From contig CM067550.1 of NCBI GenBank assembly GCA_034509755.1, forward strand, positions 9,603,001 through 9,667,000: a stretch of 64,000 nucleotides of DNA. Reading direction: 5' to 3'. Below the pieces are notes generated by a model. The model saw only the letters and a program-made list of their open reading frames with translations, did no database searches and was not told the DNA's origin. Shown here piece after piece: positions 22,695-34,562 of the stretch. Each line of letters opens with the position of its first letter. Position 1 is the stretch's first letter. Both the position numbers and the translations under genes were made by a program. The stretch comes from Anisodus tanguticus (Eukaryota; Streptophyta; Magnoliopsida; Solanales; Solanaceae).

Positions 22695-23570
22695 TTTTTG
22701 TTAAGAAGCCATTGATTAAGAAGAGGAGAGAAAGCAACACTTTGCATTAATAAAAAAATGAATTCATAAGTACAAAACTTGTGAACTATCTATTTATGTA
22801 CATCATTACTCAGCTAACCTCTACTTAACCACTAAGATACTGACTTAATTAGTTCTATCTAGCTTAACTTAACTGAGCTATAATAACAGCTTGTCACCCA
22901 CTTATCCATCACAACACCTATGTATATTGTTGGAGGCGGAGCCACGATATGAAGTTTATGGGTTTTGAATTTGCCATCAAATCCATAACTAGTAGCTAGT
23001 CTTAGTTACTGGATTCACAACTACAAATACAGAGTCTAAGCAAAAGCTATTGGGTTTGTCCGAACCTGTAGCTAATTAATGATCTAGCTCCGCCTCTTGA
23101 TATTGTATCGTCAGCATGTCACTCCCCTCAGGCTGAAGGTTAAAAAATGTTCTTTTCACTCCTAGTTTGCTCAGAAAATGCTCGAGATGTGTTCTTCCCA
23201 GGTTCTTGGTTAGCTGCTAGTTGATCTTTAGAGGATACATTGTTGAACCTTGTTTATCCCTTGACTTATTCTCTTCCTTCCAAAATTACAAACTATGTCA
23301 ATAATTTTCATTCTTTCATGGAAGATTGGATTGACTGCAATTTGACACTTCAACTCTACTGGAAACTTGACATCAACAGCTCCGCATACCTTCCAACAAG
23401 GCAAATTACTTCTGCAACACAGGAGGCCATTCTTCTAAATTCAGCCTCTCCATAGCTCCTAGAAACTGTTTCTTGAATTTCTATTTATTTTTTTAGAAAT
23501 AGGTCTACCCTTTTTGTAAAAAGACTTAAATCTTCACATTTTTCAATTACTTTGATTTAAGTATTGATAT
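22695..23570. other. 3' flank of GH1 copy 1
   Basis: 3' UTR and spacer. Holds the MITE-like element at 22931-23099. A 71-codon frame at 23240-23455 has no recognisable domain and is left as non-coding. Confidence 0.35.
22931..23099. mobile_element. MITE-like repeat, copy 2, with target duplication
   Basis: Short inverted ends (GGAGGCGGAGCCA on the left; the right end contains AGCTCCGCCTCTT) enclose 169 bp. The flanks are ATATTGT on both sides (22924-22930 and 23100-23106), a 7-bp direct repeat (7 of 8 if extended one base). This suggests an hAT-like non-autonomous element of the family also seen at 381-570. Confidence 0.6.
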
Positions 23571-23713
23571 AGGCATTGGTTGGTGGTATTAAATAATATT
23601 TATATTATATTATTTAAAAAATTACGTATTATTATATACAAAATAAATGTTAAATAAAAATATGTTATGTTAATAGTACATAAAAAAAGTATTAAAAGAC
23701 AATAATGCACTTA

Positions 23714-23966
23714 GGGGTCGTTTGGTTAGTGGTAATGGAAAATTAATCTCAATATTAAATCTTGGGTAAGATAATATGACATTTTGTTGGTCACATAAGA
23801 AAAAGAATAATCACCGCATAACTACAACAACATTTGATTGGCGGTATTAAATATACATGTATTAAGTTGTGTAGGAAATTATGCATTATTTTATATGAGA
23901 TAAAATACAAAATAAGAATACGCGTATTAGAAATAGAGTGAGGATGAAACTATTTACCAAACATCC
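23714..23966. mobile_element. Tourist-like MITE and adjoining partial copy
   Basis: Ends GGGGTCGTTTGGTTAG and the complement of GGATGTTTGGTAAATAG are flanked by TTA (23711-23713 and 23967-23969), as in PIF/Harbinger MITEs. The interior has TGATTGGCGGTATTAAATA and AATTATGCATTATTTTATA. Immediately left, at 23573-23690, is a diverged partial copy of the same interior (TTGGTTGGTGGTATTAAATA, TTACGTATTATTATATA). Confidence 0.72.
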
Positions 23967-24149
23967 TTAAAGTAGGTAATCTCTACATAAAATTCAAATT
24001 ATTATTCACTGCATAGATAAACAATTCCTAATTGTAATCTCCATATATTAGCATATGAACCTTACATTTACATAACCTTTCATGTATCATTAAAAGGAAT
24101 AACACACTTATGAATTTAAAAATAATTAATTTTACACTTCAATTTCAAT

Positions 24150-24296
24150 CTTAATGAGATGTTATATGAATTTTAACTATACAATTTTTTTATAACCACA
24201 CAAATATCATATCATGTTTTAAACTATAAATTTTAATTTTCTTCAAATTATATACCAATTTAAATTATGCCATATAAATTGAAACAAGAGGGAGTC
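24150..24296. mobile_element. Stowaway MITE remnant
   Basis: Contains the family phrase ATAACCACACAAATATCAT and ends with CATATAAATTGAAACAAGAGGGAGT, a weak right end of the Stowaway group. The left end is not recognisable. Confidence 0.45.
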
Positions 24297-24354
24297 CAAT
24301 TAATCTCCACATAAGTAGCACAAACGAATCTCAGCATTTTAAAAAGTGCCTGAT

Positions 24355-24442
24355 CACGTGTTTTTGTCGTGTAACATATACCACTAGTAGTATAGAATTA
24401 TTGGGGTCTGCTAACTACTACGTATTACAATTTGTCTATAAA
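24355..24442 (+). promoter_or_regulatory. G-box and TATA box of GH1 copy 2
   Basis: A G-box core CACGTG (24355-24360) and a TATA-like CTATAAAC (24436-24443) lie ~155 and ~75 bp before the ATG at 24511. G-boxes bind bZIP and bHLH factors and are common in stress- and light-responsive plant promoters. No such pair was seen in front of copy 1, so the two genes may be regulated differently. Confidence 0.5.
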
Positions 24443-24510
24443 CAAACCGCCAGTTGAAAACTAAGAAAACAACATATGCATGTGGAGAAACAACGAGATA
24501 CTATTAAAAT

Positions 24511-27500
24511 ATGCCTCCAGCGAAGCAGCTCCGATGTCTCTTCACGGCAATATTGCTTGTTTTGATTATTGTAGCGCCGGCGGACTTACCGGTTCTAGTT
24601 TCCGGCATCGATGATGTACTGAGAACGGACTTCCCTGATACTTTCGTTTTCGGTGCTGGTTCTTCTGCTTATCAAGTCAGTACTTTTAATACCGTTCCTC
24701 CATTGTCTTCAACTGAATTTAGTATTTTCGATATGGATATACACGTGAAAAGTCAAATATTACTCCCTCTATCCAAATTAGTTGTCAGTTGAGAGTCAAT
24801 TTAACTAATTTTTGAAGTTAAATTAGATTAGATTATACATAAACAGACCCTTAAACTTGGTCTCAGCCGATAAATATGCCCTCCAACTTTGGTTGTGCAC
24901 AAGTAGACACATCAATTTGTCTTCACTTTGTTAGTTGAACACTCCAACTTACAAAATGATCATCTAGACACCTCCAAATTTATGTGTCACGTCATGCCAC
25001 ATCATCATTTGTGTTTACGTTTTCAACTTTAAGAGTTGATGCGTCTACTTGTGCACACCCAAAGTTGAAAGACATACTTGGCAACTGAGACCAAGTTTGA
25101 GGGCATGTTTAAAGCTTTAAAATTTTAAAGCTATAAATTGTAATTTTCTCATATTAATATGGTGAAAAAATACATTTTAAAATATTGGTTAAAGTTTATA
25201 TAGGTTGATTCTGGAGAAGGGAACGTGACAAGTATTTTGAGATGGAGGTAGTATATTCTGAACCCAAAAACGTAATCGATTAAGTGGTAAAAACTTAAAA
25301 GATCAAATCCACCAAATTAATATCTTGAATTCGCTGCTGCCGACAGTACAAAAGATACCTACACAATCTAATCATTTAGAAGCTAAATGCGGATAATTCT
25401 CTGTGATAAGCATGACTGGTAACCTGAATAATAGTAATTTACCTGTTGTAACAGGTCAAATATTGATTGCTGTAGAAATTCATTGTATATGTGTCTGTAG
25501 GCACATTTTATAGTGTTGATTTGCAAGTACATTAAATTGTAGATATCTAGAAAATATATTTGCGCGTACATGTGTGTTCTTATACTCTTTCTGTCCCAAT
25601 TTATGTGATACACTTTCTTTTTTCTTCTGTCCCAAAAAGAATGATACATTTCTATATCTAGAAATAATTTAACTTAAAACATCCCATTTTATCCTTAATG
25701 AATTGATTTTGAGTCACATAAATATTTATGGCTTATTTTAGATCACAAGTTTCAAAAGTCTTCTTTTCTTTCTTAAACTCCGTGCCTAGTCAAACTTGTA
25801 AGTAATATTATTCCTTGATTATTTCATTCCAAAATCATAGTACATATACTAAAATACAAACCTAATTTTAGGCTATAATTACGGTAAGTAATAACTTACA
25901 ATATACATCTACCATATACAGAATATACATAATTATGACTAAATATAATTTTCCTATTCTATCACACCCCGCAGTCGAAGCGAGAGGTCGGCGTATGTTG
26001 AGACTGTCCCGAAAGTCTTCAAATAAAACAACGAAGACCTTTTGTAAAAATGTTGGCAATCTGATAACGTGATGGGACATGTAAGACACGCACTTGTCCA
26101 CGAGCAACCTTTTCGCGAACAAAATGAATATCTAGCTCAATATGTTTAGTGCGTTGGTGGTGAACCGGATTCCCTGAGAGATAAATTGCACTAACATTAT
26201 AACAATAAACCAATGTCGCCTTCGGAACTGGACAGTGGAGCTCTAAAAGAAGGTTCCGTAGCCAACAAGATTCATACACCACATTGGCAATTGCTCGGTA
26301 TTCTGCTTCGACACTGGATCTGGACAACGTCGCTTGCCGTTTTGAGGACCAAGATACCAAATTATCACCAAGAAATACACAATAACAAGACGTGGAGCGT
26401 CTGGTATCCGGACATCCACCCCAATCGGCATCTGTGTATGAAATAAGAGTGGTTGTCGAAGACGGATACAAATGTAAGTCATGATCGAGAGTGCTCTGAA
26501 TATAACACACAATACGTTTGAGAGTATGCATGTGATCCTCCATCGGGTTATGCATGAATAGACAAACCCGTTGTACAACATAAGAGATGTCGGGCCTCGT
26601 GAAGGTGAGATATTGCAGGCCCTTGCAAGGCGGCGGTAATGTGATGGATCGGCATACGGCTTGCTGGAAGAAGCACTCAACTTCGATTTAGTATCAACCA
26701 GAGTGGCAGACGACCTACACGATGACATGCCAACTCGTTCAACAAGCTCTGCGGCATACTTCTTTTGGGATAAAAATAAATCACCTGCATGACGTGTCAC
26801 AACTATCCGCAAGAAGTAACTCAGTGGCCCTAGATCTTTCATTGCAAACTCAGAGCCAAGCAGTGACATGATAGACTTGCGAAGAGCATCAGATGAGGCA
26901 GTTGATATAATATCATCCACATACAAAAGAATGTACGCGATATCATTACCCTGACGGTATATGAATAGAGAATGATCAGACCTGTTGCTAGAAAACCCAA
27001 TATGTGAAACATAATCTGCAAACCTCTTGTACAGGCCCTAGGAGCTTGTTTGAGCTCATACAATGATTTCTTCAACATGCATACATGATTAGGATAAGTA
27101 GGGTCTCTGTACCCCATGGGCTGATACATGTACACTGTTTCATTGAGGTCTCCATGCAGGAAGACATTTTTGACATCAAGCTGATGAAGTGGCCATGCTT
27201 TCAAAAAGCCAGACTGAGGACCGTTCTGATAGTTGCCGGTTTGACCACCAGACTGAAAGTCTCATCGTAATCCACACCAACATGCTGAATCTTCCCATCA
27301 CCTACAAGACGGGCTTTATGCCTCTCAAATGTACCATCAGATTTTTCTTTATGACTAAAAATCCACATAGACCGAATCACATTAACATCAGGGGGACGGG
27401 GCACCAAATCCCACGTCCTATTATTAATAAGAGCATTACATTCATCATCCATAGCCATTTTCTAATTCGGGTCATTAAGGGCAGACATAGGATTACGGGG

Positions 27501-30500
27501 CAACGGTGACTTGGCAACATGGGTGTGAAGACCGTATTTTTTGTTTGGATTAAAAATCCCGTGTTGACTACGAGTGACAGGCCGTTGGGCCAGAATTGGA
27601 TTTGGGCCAAATGAGAATGACGGATTGCCCGACAGTGGTGGGGATGGCGGATGGCGGGCTGGCTTTGGGCGGTGGGCGGCGGATGCGCCGACAGTGGGCC
27701 GAGACCCCAAGGACCCCGCCAACCACTAAGCCTCTCGGTAGTGGGCTGCTAGCGAAAGGCTCGCCTAGGCCAGCAGCCTCTGGGCTCGGTAATTGGGCCG
27801 AGACACTGGGAGAAATTGGGCCTGTTTGGGAGGCCAATTTATGGATCAAATACAGGAGTATGCTATCGTCAAATAATTCATAGGTAGGAGGCCCAGAACA
27901 ATGTAATTTGGCAAAAAGGAAATTTGTTTCATAAAAAATTACGTGACGACTTATGATGATTTTAATAGAGGATAAGTCATAACATTTGTAGCCACGATAA
28001 TTTGACGGATATCCCAAAAAAATACACGGAATAGACGGGGGTTGAAGTTTATTGATGGTAGTAGAAGGAAAGAGAGGATAGCATAAGCACCTGAAAACCC
28101 GTAAATGAGAATACGATGAGTCGCTTATGTATAAAATTTTGAGTGGAGATTGGTAGGCTACTTGTTTGCTTGGAAGTATGTTGAAAAGATAGGTTGCCAT
28201 TTGTAACGCATGATGCCAAAATGATGGTGGTAGAGAGGCATGGGCAAGTAAGGCTCGAACAATGTTGTTAATGGTTCGAATTTTTCTTTCTGCCTTTCCA
28301 TTTTGAGATGATGTATGTGGACACGAGAGACGAAACTACAAACCATTAGTTTTGCGAAAATTCCAAAATGACCCATTATCAAATTCTCTACCATTATCAC
28401 ACTGAATATTTTTAATGTTCCATTCAAATTGAGTGCGGATGTATGCTCTAAAGGATAGAAATGTGAAAAAAACTTATGATTTTTTAGACAATGGAAACGT
28501 CCACAAAAATGACAGTAATCATCCAACAAAAGAAGATAATATCTATGGCCCGAAGAGTTCAAAACGGGAGATGTTCAAATGTCACTATGAATAATATAAA
28601 AGGGCATAACAGTACGAGAATTAGAAGCAACAAAAGGCAACTTAACATGTTTTCCAAGAGAACAAGAACGACAAATATGAGAATTACGAGTCTAGTACAC
28701 TCAATAAATTTATTTTGTTTAAGGAAAGCAAAAATAGGTGCTCCCGGATGACTCAAATGTTCATGCCATAAAGAAGGAGCTAAAGCTGCAAACATGGATG
28801 GTAATTTGGCTTGATGTGTGGTTGTGGTGATTGGATAAAGCTCGCCCCGACTATCACATCTCATTAGACGCATCCCCGTCTGAAAATCCTTCATGGAAAA
28901 TCCAAAAGGATCAAATGCAACAGAAACTCAATTATCAGTGGTAAATTTTCTAACTGAAATTAAGTTTTTAATTAATTGAGTAGCGTGAAGGATATTTTTC
29001 AAAGTTAACGGTGGGTTAGGGGGAGACAAGTTTGTAGTACCATAACTACGAATTGAAATTGAATGACCATTTCTGACAATTATACCACGATGATTGCTCA
29101 AATTAAAATAGGACGAGAGATTACCTTGTGAGGAAGTCATATGAGACGTTGCATCGGTGTCCACGTAACAATTTGCGTCGGGTGGAGTAAGCCCAAGAGT
29201 GTGCATCGCAGCCTCAATATCTGTCGGGGTCGCCACTGTCAAGTGGGCCTGCTGCCACTAGCTCGGCAGTGGCCCAAAGGATTCTAGCCTCTGATTGGGC
29301 CTGTTGGCTGGTCCGTTGCACTGGGCTGCTGGCCTGGCCTAATTTCCAGTGGGAAATGGGCAGGGAGGCATAGCCTAGGGCCACTGCCAGGCCCACGGTA
29401 CTGGCACACTGCCTCACTGGGTTGGCTATTGCTACTGGCCGCCGCCCCTGTCGCCAGTGCCGCCACCTCCTCCGTGGCAATTTGCGCCGCCTTTTCCACC
29501 ACAACGGTTTTTGCTCCCGTTACTGCCGTTTCGGCCCTTCTGGCCACGATTTGGTGGTAAATTTTCAAATTGTGACGAACTCTCATCGGACGGAGCGACA
29601 ACCTAGGAGGAATTTGACACGGTGGTTGTCTTCTTGGCAAAACCCACTTCTTCGAGGATGAGCATAGACCGGGCTTGGTAGAATGGCAGAAGGGGATTGC
29701 TTTGGCGGATGAGCGTACCTACTCCACCATATGCGTCAGTGAGGCCGACAACCATTTGTAACACGAGCCGACTGTTAGTTACCGGCACCCCGATGTTCTT
29801 GAGTTGGTCTGACAGAACCTTGAGCCGTTGATAGTATGAGGACGCATTGGGAAAATCCGCCATATCAGTGGTGGAGAATTCCTGCTCAAGTGTGACGGCT
29901 CTGGAATTCTTATTGTTTTGGAATATGTCACGTAAACGTTTCCAAACTTCCATAGTCGTGGAATCAAGCTCAAGAATAGTATGTAGTAAATCACTCGAAA
30001 TTGTGGCGTAGATCCACTGGAGGACCGTCGCATCAAAGGTCAACCATAATTCCTTCTTATCATCGATTTTTGGCACCTCTCCTTGCCTTTTCCGACGGAA
30101 TTATGTGATGGATAACCCGGTGTGAACGACAATGAATTTTAAAAAGTTTCGTTCATGTCGCATAATAGACGTTTTCCATCTCAAGAGTGATGAAGATATG
30201 AGATTTGATGTTGGAAACATCTAGGGCTAGGTGAAAATTGGATTTCGAGTCAGACATGGCTGTCGGACGGAGAAGGAAGGCCGGTGGCGGAAGGAATGGG
30301 GGGGGGGGGGGGACGGTTTGAGAGAGAGAAGTTTAGGGTTTAGGAACTTTCCCTAGAATCTGATAACATATAAGAAATATTCTTCCTTGATTATTTCATT
30401 CCAAAATCATAGTACACATACTAAAATATAAACCTAATCCTAGGCTACAATTACGGTAAGTAATAACTTACAATATACATCTACCATAAACAAAATATAC

Positions 30501-33500
30501 ATAATTATGACTAAATATAATTTTCCTATTCTATCAAAACTATATCACATAAATTGGGACGGAGGTAGTAGATGTATAATGTTGATTAGCAAATACGATA
30601 TAAAGTAGATGCCGCTAAACTATGTGGTACGTTTGTCGAAAGGTTGAAGGGGCAGCATTTGAAGATGGAAGGATGCCTAGCATTTGGGACACCTTTGCTC
30701 ATGCTGGTTTGTTCTCTTTGATCCTTGTGGTTTACTTTACTTATCTCAGACTATGAAAATATGGTTTCTTTTAGCTTGCATATTATAATTTTTTGGCAAG
30801 CTAAATTATTAGCTTTATAATCACAAATCACTATGCTAAACCATATAATTTTCAAGGACTATTATGGCAGCAAATGATACTAGATTTTACAATGTCCCTA
30901 AATTCAGGTATTTATGGAGGAGCCACAGCAGATGTATCTTGTGATGCATACCACAAATACAAGGTATTGAAGACAGTTCAACATTGAGTTCACATAATTG
31001 ATTATCAGTTTGACTGCTTGTTTATGCAGGAAGATGTAAAACTCATGGCTGATACGGGTTTGGAAGGGTACAGATTTTCCATTTCGTGGTCGAGACTTAT
31101 TCCCAGTAGGCTCCATTATTCAACTACTTAGTACCTTTGATGTTGTTATCAGTTTTATCTTTCTTCTCATTCATACTTTTTGTTTAATTTCTATGTAGAT
31201 GGAAGAGGTCCTATTAATCCTAAAGCATTACAGTATTACAACAATCTCATCGATGAGCTCATCAGTCATGGTTATAATCACATTCCCTTATGCACTACTT
31301 ATTTCTTCAGTTGAAAGTTTTGAATCTTGCTTGTTAGTTAGATTGAAACATTCTTGTCCAGAATGCTAGTTAACAGATGATCTGTCACTTATCTGATTGG
31401 CTCCACTGTTTTTATTTCCCTAAATTTGTAGGAATTCAACCACATGTTACTTTATGTCACAGTGATCTACCACAAGCACTTGAAGATGAATATGGGGGAT
31501 GGATGAGTCGAAAGATAATGTGTGATGAAGAGTCCTAATTTAGTTCATAACTTGGCTATATATTTTTTTTACATCTAACTGGATCATAAAAACTGTTCAT
31601 GTTTTCCTTTTAGCAATGACTTCACTGCCTATGCGGATGTGTGCTTCAAGGAATTTGGTGATAGGGTTTTGTATTGGACTACCTTAAATGAAGTCAATGT
31701 GTTCACTATAGGTGGCTATGATAATGGCCTCACACCCCCAAATCATTGTTCTCCACCTTCCGGAGTTAGACCCTGTTCCATAGGTAACTCTTCAACAGAG
31801 CCATACATAGTAGCTCATAATATACTACTCGCCCATTCAGCTGCCATGAGACTATACAGGAGAAAGTACAAGGTGTCGCTTTTAAACATCATATCAAATA
31901 ATGTAAGAGAAATTACTGGTGTCTAAAGCCCCAAATGTTTGCTAACAATGTGTATGTTCCAATGCAGTCAACTCAACATGGTTTCGTGGGATTAAATCTC
32001 TTTGCATATCGGCCTCTTCCTTATACAAATACAACGGCTGATATAATTGCAGTACAACGAGTTTATGATTTCTTCATAGGCTGGTAAATCGAGAAGTTTC
32101 TTGGCCTATTAGCATCTCTTACTTTCAACACTAATGAACTGAATATTCACAGATTTTCTAAATGTCAGTATAATTCCTATTGTCAATGCAGGTTTGCCAA
32201 TCCCTTAATGTTTGGCGACTATCCTGACATAATGAAGAGGAATGTTGGCTCTAGATTGCCCAAATTCACAAGAGAAGAGTCTAGGCAAGTTAAAGGAGCT
32301 ATAGACTTCATAGCCCTGAACCATTATCAAACAATACATGTCAAAGATAGCCCCAGCAGCCTGGAATTTAAAATCAGGGACTTCAACGACGATGGAGCAT
32401 TTGAAGTTATATGTAAGAATAATGACTAATTCTTTATAGATGAAGATAACTTGATCTGTTCAATTGACATTTGAAGACAATAGTCATCTTAAGTTTTGGT
32501 GATCAAGGTAAACCTTTTAGAATAACTACATAATCTAGTTAAATGAACCAACACCATTTTTTTTTACCAAGCTGATGTCAATCAGTTTCATTCTCTTTTA
32601 TGCGTGACATTAAAAAAACCACGAATCACTATTTCAATGTCTTTCTTGTGTTTTTTTGTAACTTTATGAATTTATGCAGATACTGATGATGATTCTCCAC
32701 CAGGTCAGGTGAGTCTTGCGACATGCGTGAATCTACAATGCAGTTTGCCTTGTTTAGGTTTATTTAATTTTTCGTTGAAAATTTGTTCAGACTGAGTATC
32801 CAGTGACACAACCGGGGCTAGGAGAAGTATTAGAATATTTCAAGCAAGCTTATGGAAATCCACCTATATATATTCATGAAAATGGTTCCCTCTCTCTCTC
32901 ATGCTTCGGATTTTTTTACCCCTAGAAAGTTGGTTTAGAGGCTTTCCCCCCCCCCCCCCCCCCCCCCATCAAGTACAAAAGTCTTAGAAAGCTCGTTCTG
33001 ATTTATTGTTCCAGGTCAAATGACACCACGAAATGGAACGTTAAATGATACAAGTAGGGTACAGTATCTGCAAGCTTATATTTGGAATTTGCTTGATGCT
33101 GTGAGGTAAGCCCCCCCTTTTCACATAAACATGTTATTTATGAGACTATAGCCTATGGAACATTTGCATGAAATGGATGGATTATTCTAGTTGAAAGTTT
33201 TAAGCTATTAAAGATATGACATGTTCTATTTATAATGGGCTTAACATTACCTCACAACTCTAGTTACTTTTAGGTAAAATATATATAGGTGAATTACAAT
33301 CACAATTAGCTTCTTCTGTAAAGGCATAGATCAAGCACTTGAGCCTCTCGCCTTTGCAATCTAGTGATCTTAATTGATCAAAAGTAAACATATGAAGAAG
33401 CTAAGAGGATTCAATATATATTATACATACATAAAAAAATAGTATTGACCTTGTATATACAATGTATTCTTTTTGCGAAGGGGGGTCCAATGAATCCCCA

Positions 33501-33807
33501 CCCCTAGCTCCGCCCATGCTTGTAACCACAAAGCAATTATGCTTAGATATTCCTGATATTCTTTTTATGTTTTAGGAATGGATCAAACGTCAAAGGCTAC
33601 TTCATGTGGTCGTTCCTAGATTGTTTTGAGTTAATGGACGCATATAATTCAGGATTTGGCCTATACTATGTGGATTTGAATGACAAAAGCTTAACAAGAT
33701 ATCCAAAGCTTTCTGCACATTGGTACTCTAATTTCTTGAAGGGGAAAGGATCCAAACATAGTGCAGTTTATGAGATTGAGGACAGAGTACTTCATTCTTC
33801 GCAATAA
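24511..33807 (+). CDS. GH1 beta-glucosidase, BGLU11-like (copy 2)
   Basis: Thirteen exons: 24511-24675, 30643-30706, 30908-30963, 31030-31105, 31199-31270, 31432-31519, 31614-31872, 31968-32083, 32192-32412, 32680-32708, 32791-32884, 33015-33105 and 33576-33807. All are GT-AG and join in frame to 520 residues. The N terminus has a clear signal peptide (hydrophobic core LFTAILLVLIIVAPA), so it is probably secreted or vacuolar. Motifs: GAGSSAYQVEGA, WDTFAHAG, acid/base Glu in TLNEVN, nucleophile Glu in YIHENG, and GYFMWSFLDCFE near the C terminus. Reaction as for retaining GH1 beta-glucosidases; substrate unknown. Odd: LCHSDLPQ where the family usually has a H-H-F/W-D pattern. Intron 1 is 5967 bp because of nested MITEs and a Copia element; it must be spliced out for function. 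N-glycosylation sequons such as GNSS are present. Confidence 0.92.
24763..25251. mobile_element. Stowaway MITE carrying another MITE
   Basis: Left end CTCCCTCTATCC and right end with GAGATGGAGGTAG are imperfect inverted repeats flanked by TA (24761-24762 and 25252-25253). About half its length is a later insertion at 24841-25110. Located in intron 1 of GH1 copy 2. Confidence 0.75.
24841..25110. mobile_element. MITE with 26-bp terminal inverted repeats
   Basis: The first 26 bases (start AAACAGACCC, then TTAAACTTGGTCTCAG) are matched by the complement of the last 26 (CTGAGACCAAGTTTGAGG, then GCATGTTT) with two or three mismatches. The interior has phrases repeated in both orientations (GTGCACAAGTAGAC and GTCTACTTGTGCAC), so the whole 270 bp can fold back. 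No convincing TSD was found, so the superfamily is open (Mutator-like foldback is one option). Confidence 0.75.
25797..25964 (-). repeat. 3' LTR of the Copia element at 25.8-30.5 kb
   Basis: On plus it starts TGTAAGTAATATTATTCC and ends TTTTCCTATTCTATCA. Adjoined internally by CACCCCGCAGTC, the complement of the polypurine tract. Confidence 0.9.
26019..27458 (-). pseudogene. Copia reverse transcriptase and RNase H (broken)
   Basis: Pieces in different frames. RT start at 27458-27200 (frame with TWDLVPRPPDVNVI), then KNVFLHGDLNETVY and SLYELKQAPRA at ~27180-27050. The catalytic box MYVDDI is at ~26926-26909, and FAMKDLGPLSYFL follows. RNase H motifs: DADWGGCPDTRRST, SRSSVEAEYRAIA and RTKHIELDIHFVREKV at ~26420-26100. 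At least three frame changes separate them. Confidence 0.88.
27568..28894 (-). pseudogene. Copia GAG-pre/integrase region (broken)
   Basis: Starts with LWHEHLSHPGAP (the H-H part of the HHCC zinc finger) at ~28780-28740. It continues through the integrase core in shifted frames and ends with the conserved VFRCLCYPLFPST and CIFLGYP motifs (~28100-28020). The following linker is G/C-rich (27600-27800). Several stops. Confidence 0.8.
28928..29242 (-). pseudogene. Copia protease, catalytic motif altered
   Basis: 104-codon frame with CYVDTDATSHMTSS around 29170-29130. The aspartic protease motif in Copia elements is D-S/T-G-A; here the glycine is aspartate, which should abolish activity. The frame then continues to LTLKNILHATQLIKNLISV, the usual segment before GAG-pre. 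Confidence 0.82.
29214..30076 (-). pseudogene. Copia gag (UBN2-like), frameshifted
   Basis: The frame at 30076-29603 (157 codons) has WLTFDATVLQWIYATIS, EVWKRLRDIFQNN and YYQRLKVLSDQLKNIGVPV, the UBN2/Retrotran_gag pattern of Ale-type Copia. It shifts frame into a Gly/Arg/Ala-rich tail down to 29214. The zinc knuckle is not recognisable. Confidence 0.83.
30369..30536 (-). repeat. 5' LTR of the Copia element at 25.8-30.5 kb
   Basis: Same length as its partner. The inner terminal dinucleotide is decayed (TA where the partner has TG). Adjacent internal sequence carries the degraded tRNA-iMet primer site. Confidence 0.88.
32946..32967 (+). repeat. C22 homopolymer in intron 11 of GH1 copy 2
   Basis: Twenty-two consecutive C. 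Likely a slippage-prone site whose true length is uncertain in any assembly. A CT-rich stretch just upstream (32886-32905) marks the start of the intron. Confidence 0.9.
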
Positions 33808-34206
33808 GTACTTTGTGGTTGCATTGTATCTGACAACAATGAAGAATTTCACAAATGTTATTGTTAGCTGATTTCGTTTTCAATTCTTGCAAATAGTGAT
33901 TCATCAAGTCTAAATTAATTAGTGGTGAAGCTTTGTAATAAGGATTAATGCTAATAGTGAAGTAATTGAGATTTGGAGGCAGCATATGTGGAGTATCTTA
34001 GTCTAAAACGAAAAGAGTATTATGATCATGTAGTTCATTCCTGTGTGTTGCTTTGATCAGTTACTCCTATCATCAATATGAAAGGGCATCAAAGAAATGC
34101 TTTTTGCGATAATCAAACTCTCTATTTACTTATTAAATAAAATATGCTACCGCTAGCTAGCTACTCAACCGTTTCTCTAATTTCAAAATTAAGCATTAAA
34201 TTGTTA
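33808..34206. other. 3' flank of GH1 copy 2
   Basis: 3' UTR and spacer, AT-rich. The 85-codon minus-strand frame at 33728-33985 overlaps the last exon in antisense and has no domain. Nothing else seen. Confidence 0.35.
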
Positions 34207-34214
34207 TAAATGCA

Positions 34215-34334
34215 CTACCCCGGCTGTCGACGTTATGTTGAACAACCTCTCTACCTTTTCAAGGTAGGAAGAAAATCTGTGTAGACACTATTCTCTCTAG
34301 ACTCAACTTGTGAAATTACACTGGTTTGTTGTTG
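34215..34334 (+). mobile_element. TS-like SINE, plus strand
   Basis: Runs from CTACCCCGGCTGTCG through AACAACCTCTCTACCTTTTC and TTGTGAAATTACACTGG to a TTGTTGT tail. The flanks TAAATGCA at 34207-34214 and 34335-34342 form an 8-bp TSD. The 5' tRNA part is shortened. Confidence 0.7.
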
Positions 34335-34562
34335 TAAATGCAAAGAGTTTGACCTTTCAATTTTGCAAAAAAACTCTTATGATATTTCAATATTGAAAAT
34401 CTAGAGTTTTTAGTTAATGTATAGATTTAATGATTTATTAAACATCATTTGAACATAAACATTAACCCAATACCTTTTTCTTTCATAATCTTTTTTTTTA
34501 AAAGGAAGGTTTTAAAAATTCTAGAGAATACAATAGTCACTCAAGTCCTTTCTAGTGAGTTA

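Larger units (their letters stand above)
25797..30536 (-). mobile_element. Copia retrotransposon (Ale/Retrofit-like), full length but decayed
   Basis: 168-bp LTRs at 25797-25964 and 30369-30536 differ at about ten positions by eye. The 5-bp TSD AAACT lies at 25792-25796 and 30537-30541. Reading on minus: 5' LTR (30536-30369), a degraded iMet primer site (TGTTATCAGA, 30368-30359), a leader with a 15-base G run on the plus strand (30298-30312), gag, protease, integrase, RT, RNase H, 3' LTR. Domain order integrase before RT marks it as Ty1/Copia. The short LTRs suit the Ale/Retrofit lineage (inference). Frameshifts and stops throughout mean it cannot move by itself. It lies in antisense orientation in intron 1 of GH1 copy 2. 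Confidence 0.93.
25585..30568. mobile_element. Stowaway MITE split by a Copia element
   Basis: The left part (25585-25796) begins CTCTTTCTGTCCCAATTTAT. The right part (30537-30568) ends AATTGGGACGGAGGTAG. They are inverted repeats of each other and flanked by TA (25583-25584 and 30569-30570). Between them sits the Copia element 25797-30536 with its AAACT duplication. Joined, the MITE would be ~240 bp. Confidence 0.85.

Noticed and set aside
27596..27883. Plus-strand frame rich in G, R and P
   Set aside because: Antisense to the Copia integrase-RT linker; composition effect only.
32886..32967. C22 tract as a possible G-quadruplex regulator
   Set aside because: A plain homopolymer in an intron is more simply a slippage site; its length is also error-prone.
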